A DNA stretch of 37,454 bases from an uncultured Rhodospirillaceae bacterium. Its GTDB lineage: Bacteria > Pseudomonadota > Alphaproteobacteria > Rhodospirillales > Magnetospirillaceae. A program made the translations under genes and the position numbers. The notes below the pieces were generated by a model, which saw only the letters and a program-made list of their open reading frames with translations, did no database searches and was not told the DNA's origin. Shown here piece by piece: positions 13,218 through 21,497 of this stretch (the first letter of the stretch is position 1; the number at the start of each line of letters is the position of its first letter). The stretch covers positions 1-37,454 of the forward strand of contig CAJANN010000075.1 in assembly GCA_903941095.1 (NCBI GenBank). The letters run 5' to 3'.

Positions 13218-16200
13218 ATGGGCTCCATCAAGCGCAAGCGTCAGAAGATCAGCCTCGGCCTGTTGGCTTTGGAACCGCGCTGGATGTTCGACGGTGCCGT
13301 TGTGGCCGATGTGGCGCACGCCACCCCGGATGCATCCGCCAAGGCATTGATCCTGGACGCTCCGGCTCCAGTCCAGATCAAAGCCGCCGATCCAGACCAG
13401 AACAACGGTCGGAAGGAGGTGGTGTTCGTCGATACCTCGGTGGCCGACTACAAGACCCTTGAGGCAGGGGTGAAGCCGGGTGTCGAGATCGAGGAGATCG
13501 ATGGCGGCCAAAGCGGTTTGGCACAGATGGCAAAATGGGCCGAAACCCATACGGGCTATGACAGCATCGCCATCCTGTCCCACGGCGCTGAAGCCGCTTT
13601 GAAACTGGGGACCGACCTTATTACCGAGACCAATATTTCGAGTGTGGTGGTTGCGGCGCAGTTGGCTCAAATCGGTCGCTCGCTGGATGCCAACGGTGAC
13701 ATTCTTCTATACGGCTGCGACGTCGCCAAGGGAGAGGATGGTGCCCAATTCATCAGCGATTTTGCCGTTGCAACGGGAGCCGATGTGGCGGCATCGACAG
13801 ATGTCACGGGCGCAGATGGGAATTGGTCGCTTGAGTTATCGCACGGACAAATAGAGGCACCGGCAGATTGTCGATGGGATGGTTATGAACATGACCTGAG
13901 CGTAACCGGGGTTAATGTGGCTAATGGCGGCATAACCCTGTCCGTCACGTATGGACAATTCAGCTTCTCTTTTGCGAATTGTTCTTTGACGGGAGATGGC
14001 GCTTGGGTCAGCGCCTATCTGGGAACGTTCAAGGTTAGCCTGACGGGTTATTATAGTGGTGATGGGCAGTACTACTCTACGGCGTATACATACCAGCCGG
14101 CATTTGATTTCACGTCTCAATCATTTAGTGGTGGTGGCGCGGTTTTTGGCACTTGGAATGCGGGGTCTCAGAGCTACACACCTTATACGGCTTACGTCTC
14201 TGGCACGTTCACCATCACGGCATCATATTGGACCGACCTGAGCGGCCGCGGGTTGAGCGGATCTGTATATGGACTGACACCAAGTGGAAGCGGCTATGTC
14301 GATCTCAATGGCAAAGGCATTCAAATAAACTATGTCGCCAACACCACTCCAAGCTTCCTTGGAGGCGGTAGCCAGTCGCTCTCCTTGGGGGTTGGCGCTT
14401 CAGCCGTCGATCTGAAAACCTATCTGCATGTCAGCGATTCCGATACGACCAACCAGACCGAGACCTGGACACAAAGCAGCGGCCCCAGCCATGGCACCTT
14501 GAGCATTGCCGGGGCCACCGGCACGTCAGGTAGCACCGATATCACGCCTGGAGGCACCATCACCTATACCCCCGCTGCGGGGTATACCGGTACTGACAGC
14601 TTTTCCATTCAGGTCAGCGATGGCACTGCCACCGCCACCAAGACCTTCAGCGTCACGGTTAACGACGCGCCAACCATCACTGGTGCGTCTGCGGGCCAAA
14701 CGGTCAATGACAACGCGACCGACATGCCGTTTTCCGGTGTCACCATCGCGGACAACGGGACTTCGGATGGTAGTACGGCACAGACCCAAACCGTGCACGT
14801 TACCCTCGATACCGCCGCCAAAGGCAGTTTCACGACCCTGAATGGGTTCACGAATGCTGGTGGCGGCGATTATACCTTCACGGGGACTGCCGCGGCGGCC
14901 ACGACGGCGATCAGGGGGCTGGTGTTCACGCCCACCGCCAACCGAGTGGCACCGGGCTCGACCGAGACCACGACGTTCACCATCAGCACCAACGACGGTG
15001 TGGCATCGACGGTGACCAATGCCACCACGACGATGGTATCGACCTCGATCAACGACACGCCGACCAACATCTCGCTGTCTTCGTCGAGTGTGGCGGAGAA
15101 CAGTGGCGCCGGAACGGCGGTGGGCACTCTGTCGACCACCGACGCGGACAGCGGCGACACTTACACCTATTCCCTGGTCAGCGGTGCCACGGACAAATTC
15201 CAAATTTCTGGCAGTCAGTTGCAGGTGAAGGCGGGGGCCAATCTGGATTACGAGACGGCCACCAGCCACAGTGTGACGGTGCGGACTACTGACTCCCAGG
15301 GTGCCTTCTACGACAAGGTCTTCACGATCACGGTGACCAACGTCAACGAGGCACCGACCGATATCGCTCTGTCGGCTGCTACGGTCCCTGAGAACAGCGC
15401 GGCGGGAACGGTGGTAGGCAACCTGTCCAGCACCGACCCGGACGTCGGCAACACCTTTACCTATTCGCTGGTGGGCGGCGCTACGTCGAAGTTCCAGATC
15501 GTCGGCGGTCAGTTGCAGGTCAAGGCCGGGGCCAACCTGGATTATGAGACCGCAACCAGCCAGAGCGTGACAGTCCGCACCACCGACCAGGGGGGGCTGA
15601 CCTACGACAAGGCTTTCACCATCGCCATCGCCAACGTCAACGACGCTGCCACCGTCACCATCAACGAGGGTGCGGTGGTGGTGCAGGGGCAGTCGGTGAC
15701 CATCTCCAATGCCAAGTTGTCATCCTATGACGGTGAGCAAGCATCCAGTACCCTGACCTATACCGTCATCACCAAGCCCACCGGCGGAACCCTTTACAAG
15801 AGCGGCGTGGCGCTGAACAACGGCGACACCTTCCTGCAATCGGATCTGGGGGCGGGCAATATCACCTACACCCATGGCGGTGGAGGCGGCGCGAGCGACA
15901 GTTTCGTCTTCAAGGTGACCGACAACGCCGCCAACGATACCGCCAACACTACCTTCGCCATCACGGTGAACCGCCAGCCGGTGGTGGCCAACGCCATCGC
16001 CAACCAGTCGTGGTCCGGCTCTGGCGTGAAGAGCTTTCAGTTCGCCCCCAATGTGTTCACCGACGCCGATGCCGACACCATGACCTATTCGGCCAAGCAG
16101 CAGGATGGCTCGGCCTTGCCGTCCTGGCTGTCGTTCAGTTCCTCGACGCGGACCTTTTCCGGCAATCCGCCTTCGGGTGTGGCCAGTGTCGCTCTTAGAG

Positions 16201-19200
16201 TGACCGCCGATGATGGTCGCGGCGGCAGCGCCACCAACGACTTCACCATCAATATTTCCAATGCCAACGATACTGCGACGGTGGCCAACGCCATTCCCAA
16301 CCAGACCTGGACCGGGTCGGGGGCCAAAAGCTATCAGGTGCCCGCCAACACCTTCTCGGCCGATCCCGACGGCGACGCCTTAAGCTATTCTGCGACACTG
16401 CAAGGCGGTGGTGCGCTTCCGTCCTGGCTGAGCTTCGACACCGCCAGCCGGACTTTCAGCGGTAATCCGCCCGTCGGTGTTGGTTCCTACAATCTGACCG
16501 TCACCGCCAATGACGGCAATGGCGGCACGGTATCGTCCACCTTCACCCTGACGCTCACCTCCGTCAACGACGCGCCGGTCCTGGCCAATCCCCTAGGGCC
16601 GCAAACCATGAGTGGACCGGGGGTTTGGAGCTATACAATCCCGGCCAGCACCTTCACCGACGCCGACAACGATACGCTGACCTGGAGCGCCACCAAGGCC
16701 GATGGTTCGGCGCTTCCCGCCTGGCTGAGCTTCAACGCCACCACCCGCGTCCTGTCGGGCAACGCCCCCAACAATGTTCCCCAGGTGGACGTCAAGATCA
16801 GTGTGTCGGATGGTAATGGCGGCACAGCCTCGTCGTCCTTCCGTCTCAACATCGACCAGAACACCAGCAACGACGCCCCGGTTCTGGCCAATGCCATTGC
16901 CAGCACCACCTGGACCGGATCGGGGGCCAATACCTATCAGATCCCGGCCAACACCTTCACCGATGCCGATGGCGATACCCTGTCCCTGTCCGCCACCCTG
17001 ACCGGCGGCGGGGCGCTGCCCTCCTGGCTGCGCTTCAATCCCCAGACCTGGGCCTTTTCGGGCAATCCCCCCGCGACCGCCGACGGCCAGACCTATGCCA
17101 TCACGGTCACCGCCAATGACAATGAAGGCGGCAGCATTACCGGGGCCTTCAATCTGACCATCGCCAGCGCCAATGACACGCCGACCCTCGCCGCCGGCAT
17201 GGCCGACCAGAGCATGAGCGGAAGCGGCAGTTGGAGTTATCAGGTTCCGGTCAATACCTTCACCGATGCCGATGGCGACACCATCACCTGGAGCGCCACC
17301 CAGTCCGATGGCAGTGCCCTGCCGTCGTGGTTGTCGTTCGACGCCAATAGTCGCACCTTCTCCGGTAATCCGCCGTCCAGCGTCTCGACTTTGCTGCTGA
17401 AGGTGACCGGCACCGATCCGTCGGCGGCGGCGGCATCCAGTACCTTTACCCTTCGGGTCTCCAATTCCAATGACGCACCGGTGGTGGCCAATGGGTTGGC
17501 GGGGCAGAACATGTCGGGGCCGGGGGCGTGGACCTATCAGGTTCCGGCCAACACGTTTACCGACGCCGACAACGACACCCTGACCTATTCCGCCATCCAA
17601 TCCGATGGATCGGCCCTGCCGTCCTGGCTGTCCTTCGACGCCAGCACACGCACCTTCACCGGCAATCCCCCCTGGGGCGCGCCCAGCGTGGCGCTGAAGG
17701 TCACCGCCGATGACGGAAACGGCGGCAGCGCGTCGTCGTCCTTCCAGCTCTCCATCGACCAGAACACCACCAACGACGCTCCGGTGGTCGCCAACGCCAT
17801 TGGCGCCCAGACCAAGGACGGCTCTGGCGCCTGGACCTATCAGGTTCCGGCCAACACCTTCTTCGACGCCGATGGCACGCCGGTGACCTTGAGCGCATCT
17901 TTGAGCAGCGGCGCCGCCCTTCCGTCCTGGCTCAGCTTCAACGCTTCCACCCGGACGTTTTCCGGCAATCCGCCGGCCTCGGTCAACGGCCAGACTTTCG
18001 CCATCAGGGTGACGGCCACTGATCCGCAGAACTCGACGGTGACCAACACCTTCAATCTGGCCGCAACCAACGCCAATGACACACCGACGGTGGCCAACGC
18101 CATCGCCGATCAGAGTTGGAGCGGATCGGGAAGCAAGACGTTCCAGTTCAATGCGAACGTCTTCAATGACGCCGATGGCGATACCATGACCTATACAGCC
18201 ACTCAGGCGGATGGGACGGCACTGCCGTCCTGGCTGAGTTTCACCAGCACAACTCGGACCTTCTCCGGCAATCCTCCCTCCAGCTTGTCCTATATCGATC
18301 TCAAGGTGACCGCTTCGGATGGCAATGGTGGCGCCAAGTCCACTACCTTCCGGGAGTACATCTCCAACGTCAACGACCAGCCGACCGTCAGTTCCCCGAC
18401 GATCTCGGGCGCACTCGGCAAGGGCGGCTCGGCACCGATTCCCGGCGGCACCTTCACTGATCCCGATGGCGATCCTCTGACCTATACCGCCAAAGGGCCG
18501 AACAACACGCCATTGCCGTCCTGGCTGAAGTTTGATCCGATCACCCATACCTTCACCGGCACCCCGTCCCAGGGGCAGAGCGGTTCCATCCCGGTGACGG
18601 TGATGGTGACCGATTCCTCGGGCGCCACCGTCTCGACCACCATGACGCTGTCCTATGACAATCCGTCCCCGCCACCGCCTCCACCGCCTCCACCAGCGCC
18701 GCCGCCGGTCGTCGAGGCTCCCAAGCCGCCACCGCCTCCCCCATCAGAGGGACCGGCGCTGATTACCTCGATCCGGGCGGCGGTGTCGGATAGTAGTGCT
18801 TTCACCCAGGGAGGCTCCGGTATTGGCAGCAATGCCTTTGCCGCCAGAATCGCTTCCGTGACCAGCGGCGGCGGATTCCAGGTGGCTGTTTCGGCGCCGC
18901 CGGTCAATGCTGTCAGCGATGGCGCGTTGTTCGTCGCCAAGGGCATCCCCGCCGTGGTCGTGGACTCCAAGGTCATCAATTTCGCGGTGCCCGTGGACGC
19001 ATTCGGTCACACTAGCGCCGAGGCCGGCATCCAGCTTGCTGCCAAGATGAGCGACGGTCGCCCCTTGCCACCTTGGATGAGTTTTGATGCAACGCGCGGT
19101 ATTTTTGTCGGTGAGGCGCCGGAGGGCTTCAAGGGGTCCTTGGCGGTCATCGTGGTCGCCCGTGATAACGGAGGACACGAGGTCGCCACCAATTTCCGTA

Positions 19201-19436
19201 TCCAGATCGGTGGTGGTGCGGTGAAGGAGGGCGGGCAGGCACCAGCCAATCAGAACGGCGAAGACCAACCCGAATCGGCTTCGCAAGGACAACGGAGTGG
19301 TGACCTCGCCCCGGCGCGTGACGGCAAGCCGATCCGCACTGGCGATCTTCATCATACGGGCAAGCTGGCCTTCACCCAGCAACTCAAGAAGGCTGGCCGC
19401 CACGTGGACATGGCCCGTCTGGCGCGGTGGGCATGA
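13218..19436 (+). CDS. Giant surface protein: LEPR motif, DUF4347, Ig-like repeats
   Basis: The protein has 2072 residues. The N-terminus has LLALEPRWMFDGA (residues 15-27). A DUF4347 domain follows at about 68-211 (VVFVDTSVADYKTLEAG, AILSHGAEAALKLG, ILLYGCDVAKGEDG). Next come a unique Gly/Ser/Tyr-rich region (about 215-385), an Ig-like unit ending in VSDGTATATKTFSVTVNDAP, a second unit, two cadherin repeats (FQISGSQLQVKAGANLDYET) and a CSPG-like unit. Nine putative-Ig repeats with ALPSWLSF and RTFSGNPP follow at about 922-1815. A polyproline linker, one more divergent Ig unit and a short conserved tail, LAFTQQLKKAGRH, complete it. No RTX nonapeptides are seen, unlike most type I secreted adhesins. 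The likely role is attachment or biofilm formation outside the cell. AGGAG lies 9 bp before the ATG, and the stop overlaps the next gene by 4 bp. Confidence 0.93.
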   Translation: MGSIKRKRQKISLGLLALEPRWMFDGAVVADVAHATPDASAKALILDAPAPVQIKAADPDQNNGRKEVVFVDTSVADYKTLEAGVKPGVEIEEIDGGQSGLAQMAKWAETHTGYDSIAILSHGAEAALKLGTDLITETNISSVVVAAQLAQIGRSLDANGDILLYGCDVAKGEDGAQFISDFAVATGADVAASTDVTGADGNWSLELSHGQIEAPADCRWDGYEHDLSVTGVNVANGGITLSVTYGQFSFSFANCSLTGDGAWVSAYLGTFKVSLTGYYSGDGQYYSTAYTYQPAFDFTSQSFSGGGAVFGTWNAGSQSYTPYTAYVSGTFTITASYWTDLSGRGLSGSVYGLTPSGSGYVDLNGKGIQINYVANTTPSFLGGGSQSLSLGVGASAVDLKTYLHVSDSDTTNQTETWTQSSGPSHGTLSIAGATGTSGSTDITPGGTITYTPAAGYTGTDSFSIQVSDGTATATKTFSVTVNDAPTITGASAGQTVNDNATDMPFSGVTIADNGTSDGSTAQTQTVHVTLDTAAKGSFTTLNGFTNAGGGDYTFTGTAAAATTAIRGLVFTPTANRVAPGSTETTTFTISTNDGVASTVTNATTTMVSTSINDTPTNISLSSSSVAENSGAGTAVGTLSTTDADSGDTYTYSLVSGATDKFQISGSQLQVKAGANLDYETATSHSVTVRTTDSQGAFYDKVFTITVTNVNEAPTDIALSAATVPENSAAGTVVGNLSSTDPDVGNTFTYSLVGGATSKFQIVGGQLQVKAGANLDYETATSQSVTVRTTDQGGLTYDKAFTIAIANVNDAATVTINEGAVVVQGQSVTISNAKLSSYDGEQASSTLTYTVITKPTGGTLYKSGVALNNGDTFLQSDLGAGNITYTHGGGGGASDSFVFKVTDNAANDTANTTFAITVNRQPVVANAIANQSWSGSGVKSFQFAPNVFTDADADTMTYSAKQQDGSALPSWLSFSSSTRTFSGNPPSGVASVALRVTADDGRGGSATNDFTINISNANDTATVANAIPNQTWTGSGAKSYQVPANTFSADPDGDALSYSATLQGGGALPSWLSFDTASRTFSGNPPVGVGSYNLTVTANDGNGGTVSSTFTLTLTSVNDAPVLANPLGPQTMSGPGVWSYTIPASTFTDADNDTLTWSATKADGSALPAWLSFNATTRVLSGNAPNNVPQVDVKISVSDGNGGTASSSFRLNIDQNTSNDAPVLANAIASTTWTGSGANTYQIPANTFTDADGDTLSLSATLTGGGALPSWLRFNPQTWAFSGNPPATADGQTYAITVTANDNEGGSITGAFNLTIASANDTPTLAAGMADQSMSGSGSWSYQVPVNTFTDADGDTITWSATQSDGSALPSWLSFDANSRTFSGNPPSSVSTLLLKVTGTDPSAAAASSTFTLRVSNSNDAPVVANGLAGQNMSGPGAWTYQVPANTFTDADNDTLTYSAIQSDGSALPSWLSFDASTRTFTGNPPWGAPSVALKVTADDGNGGSASSSFQLSIDQNTTNDAPVVANAIGAQTKDGSGAWTYQVPANTFFDADGTPVTLSASLSSGAALPSWLSFNASTRTFSGNPPASVNGQTFAIRVTATDPQNSTVTNTFNLAATNANDTPTVANAIADQSWSGSGSKTFQFNANVFNDADGDTMTYTATQADGTALPSWLSFTSTTRTFSGNPPSSLSYIDLKVTASDGNGGAKSTTFREYISNVNDQPTVSSPTISGALGKGGSAPIPGGTFTDPDGDPLTYTAKGPNNTPLPSWLKFDPITHTFTGTPSQGQSGSIPVTVMVTDSSGATVSTTMTLSYDNPSPPPPPPPPPAPPPVVEAPKPPPPPPSEGPALITSIRAAVSDSSAFTQGGSGIGSNAFAARIASVTSGGGFQVAVSAPPVNAVSDGALFVAKGIPAVVVDSKVINFAVPVDAFGHTSAEAGIQLAAKMSDGRPLPPWMSFDATRGIFVGEAPEGFKGSLAVIVVARDNGGHEVATNFRIQIGGGAVKEGGQAPANQNGEDQPESASQGQRSGDLAPARDGKPIRTGDLHHTGKLAFTQQLKKAGRHVDMARLARWA
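15981..18660 (+). repeat. Nine tandem approx. 300-bp Ig-like coding repeats
   Basis: Nine units of about 97-100 codons each repeat the pattern VANAI-Q-W-GSG, then NTFTDADGDT, then ALPSWLSF and RTFSGNPP. They correspond to the dystroglycan/He_PIG-type Ig fold with an Asp-rich loop that probably binds calcium. Protein similarity between units is high and DNA similarity is patchy, so copy number could change by recombination. A tenth, diverged unit (LPPWMSFDATRGIFVGEAP) lies after the proline-rich linker. Confidence 0.85.
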
Positions 19437-20188
19437 TGCGCAACGACATGGCCGCGTCCCATTTTCCGTTCCGCCTGGGATGGGCGGTCCCGGCCCTGTG
19501 CCTGCTCTCCTTCGGAGCGCAGGCACAGGAGCCGGCGATTCCCGTTCAACTGGTGGCCGTGCAGTTCACCACCCTGTCTGCGGAACTGCCGGGCAAGATC
19601 GACCGCATCACGGTGAAGGAGGGCGAGCGTTTCAAGGAAGGCCAACAATTGGTCGCCTTCGACTGTACCATCCAGCGGGCGCAGCAGGACGAGGCCAACG
19701 CCGTATTGGCCGCTGCCGAGAAGTCCAAGTCGGTGCATAAGCGGCTGCTGGAGCTGAATTCGGCGGGCACGCTGGAGGCCGAGAAATCGGTATCCGACGC
19801 CGCCGTGGCTCAGGCCAAACTCAACTCCGCCCGCGCGGTCACCTCCAAATGCGCCATTGCCGCGCCATTCTCTGGCCGGGTAGTGGAGCAAAAGGCGCGC
19901 GCCCATCAATACATCCAGGCCGGCCAGCCGATCCTCGACATCCTGGACGACTCAGCCCTAGACGCGGAATTCATCGTGCCGTCTGGTTGGGTCAGGAACC
20001 TCAAGCCTGGCTTGGTAGTCCAGGTGGCGGTCGATGAGGTGAAAAAGGTCTATCCCGCCAAGATCGCCCGCATCAGCGCCAAGGTCGACGCCGTCAGCCA
20101 CTCGGTCAAGGTGGTGGCCGAGGTGCGTGGCGACTATCCCGAACTGATCGTCGGCATGACTGGCCGGGTCCAGATGCCGACACCATGA
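19433..20188 (+). CDS. Periplasmic adaptor, RND/HlyD type
   Basis: The start is taken as the ATG at 19433, in the ATGA overlap with the adhesin stop; the track start is a GTG two codons earlier. The 251-residue product has an Arg-containing N-region, a hydrophobic stretch and AQA-QE, a good signal-peptidase I site. It then has a biotinyl-lipoyl half-motif (GKIDRITVKEGERFKEGQQL), a coiled-coil hairpin (CTIQRAQQDEANAVL to AQAKLNSARAV) and the second half-motif (CAIAAPFSGRVVEQKARAHQYIQAG), with a beta-barrel domain after it. It ends soon after the barrel, so it is shorter than typical MdtA/AcrA proteins. It would bridge the TolC-like protein and the inner-membrane components. The downstream gene overlaps by 4 bp. 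Confidence 0.9.
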   Translation: MMRNDMAASHFPFRLGWAVPALCLLSFGAQAQEPAIPVQLVAVQFTTLSAELPGKIDRITVKEGERFKEGQQLVAFDCTIQRAQQDEANAVLAAAEKSKSVHKRLLELNSAGTLEAEKSVSDAAVAQAKLNSARAVTSKCAIAAPFSGRVVEQKARAHQYIQAGQPILDILDDSALDAEFIVPSGWVRNLKPGLVVQVAVDEVKKVYPAKIARISAKVDAVSHSVKVVAEVRGDYPELIVGMTGRVQMPTP

Positions 20189-21495
20189 GCGACAACCCGC
20201 TCGTCAATCTGCTGGGGTTGGAAGAGCACGCCCGCCGGGCCACCAATTCCACCGAACTGGGCTTCGTCATGGTCAACGACAGCCGTGTGCTGGCGGCCTA
20301 TCGCCAGGCGGCGCTGTTCATTGAGGGCGAAGGATTGAAGGCGGTGTCGGGCGTCGCCGGGATCGAGGCCGGTGCGCCCTTCACCCTGTGGCTGGGGCGG
20401 GTTTTCAAGCATCTGGCCTCCGACGAGGTCAGTTTGGCTGGTCCCACCGATCTGATTGGAGCCGATGCCGAGGAATGGTCGGAATGGCTACCGCCTTGCG
20501 CCCTGATGCTACCCTTGAAGGACCGCGACGGCAAACGGCTGGGAAATTTGCTGCTGGCCCGCGACGAGGAGTGGAGCGAGCGGGATATTGCCCTGCTGAC
20601 CCGGGCCTCCGACTTCTATGGCCATGCCTGGGCGGTGCTGCACCGGCCATCACCGGTGGTGGAATGGAAGCGGAAGCTCTCCGCGATCCCCCGCTACCGT
20701 CTGAAGCTGGCGGCGGGGATCGTCTTGGCCCTGCTGTTTCCGGTTCGCCTGTCGGTGTTGGCTCCTGCAGAGGTGGTGGCCCATGACCCGGCGGTGATCC
20801 GCTCGCCCATAGAGGGCGTTATCGAACGGGTGCATGTGCGGCCCAACCAGAAGGTGGCCGAAGGAGATGTGCTGTTCGAACTGGATCGCACCACCCTGAC
20901 CGGCAAGCTGGAAGTGGCCAAGAAGGCGCTGTCCACTGCCCAGGCCGAACTGGATCAGGCCACCCAGCAGGCCTTCTTCGATCCCAAGGCCAAGGGCACA
21001 TTGGCGGTGATCCGCGCCCGCATCGAGGAGCGCGGCGCCGAGGCCGCCCAACTGGAAGAGCTGATGGCGCGCGCCCAGGTGAAGGCGCCGCGCGCCGGCG
21101 TGGCTGTTCTGGACGATCCCGCCGAATGGCAGGGCCGTCCGGTCAATGTGGGCGAGAAGGTACTGGCGGTGGCGTCACCCGACGATGTGGAAGTGGAAGC
21201 CTGGCTGGCCCCCGCCGATGTCATCACCCTGGAGAAGGGGGGGCCGGTCATCCTGTTCCTCAATGCCGACCCGCTGTCGCCGGTTTCGGCCAAGCTGCTT
21301 TATGTCACCTATGAAGCCATCCCCCAACCCGACGGCACATTGGGCCACCGGGTGCGGGCGGAATTGGCCGAGGGTGAGGTCGGTCCCCGTCTCGGCCTCA
21401 AGGGCACCGCCCGGCTCGATGGCCATCGGGTGGCGCTGATCTACTGGTTGGCACGGCGCCCGTTGGCGGTGGTGCGCAACTTCGTGGGGCTGTAG
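20185..21495 (+). CDS. Membrane-anchored HlyD-like adaptor with GAF-like N-terminus
   Basis: A 436-residue protein. The first roughly 160 residues resemble a GAF-type sensory fold (LGFVMVNDSRVLAAYRQAAL, ALMLPLKDRDGKRLGNLLLA, WSERDIALLTRASDFYGHAW). A basic segment and one transmembrane helix (LKLAAGIVLALLFPVRLSVL, about 173-192) follow. A periplasmic lipoyl/coiled-coil/barrel region comes next: RSPIEGVIERVHVRPNQKV, a hairpin at about 240-290, and MARAQVKAPRAGVAVL. The predicted topology puts the GAF-like part in the cytosol, unusual for an adaptor, and suggests the secretion machine senses a cytoplasmic signal or docks a partner there. It overlaps the previous gene by 4 bp and is followed after 2 bp by the M50 gene. 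Confidence 0.88.
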   Translation: MSDNPLVNLLGLEEHARRATNSTELGFVMVNDSRVLAAYRQAALFIEGEGLKAVSGVAGIEAGAPFTLWLGRVFKHLASDEVSLAGPTDLIGADAEEWSEWLPPCALMLPLKDRDGKRLGNLLLARDEEWSERDIALLTRASDFYGHAWAVLHRPSPVVEWKRKLSAIPRYRLKLAAGIVLALLFPVRLSVLAPAEVVAHDPAVIRSPIEGVIERVHVRPNQKVAEGDVLFELDRTTLTGKLEVAKKALSTAQAELDQATQQAFFDPKAKGTLAVIRARIEERGAEAAQLEELMARAQVKAPRAGVAVLDDPAEWQGRPVNVGEKVLAVASPDDVEVEAWLAPADVITLEKGGPVILFLNADPLSPVSAKLLYVTYEAIPQPDGTLGHRVRAELAEGEVGPRLGLKGTARLDGHRVALIYWLARRPLAVVRNFVGL

Positions 21496-21497
21496 AC

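Noticed and set aside
16593-18548. 651-residue minus-strand ORF opposite the adhesin repeats
   Set aside because: Its Gly/Val/Arg periodicity simply mirrors the coding repeats on the other strand; no start signal or family resemblance.
13218-19436. RTX-type calcium-binding nonapeptides in the giant protein
   Set aside because: No GGxGxDxxx series found; the Asp-rich loops belong to Ig/cadherin-type repeats.
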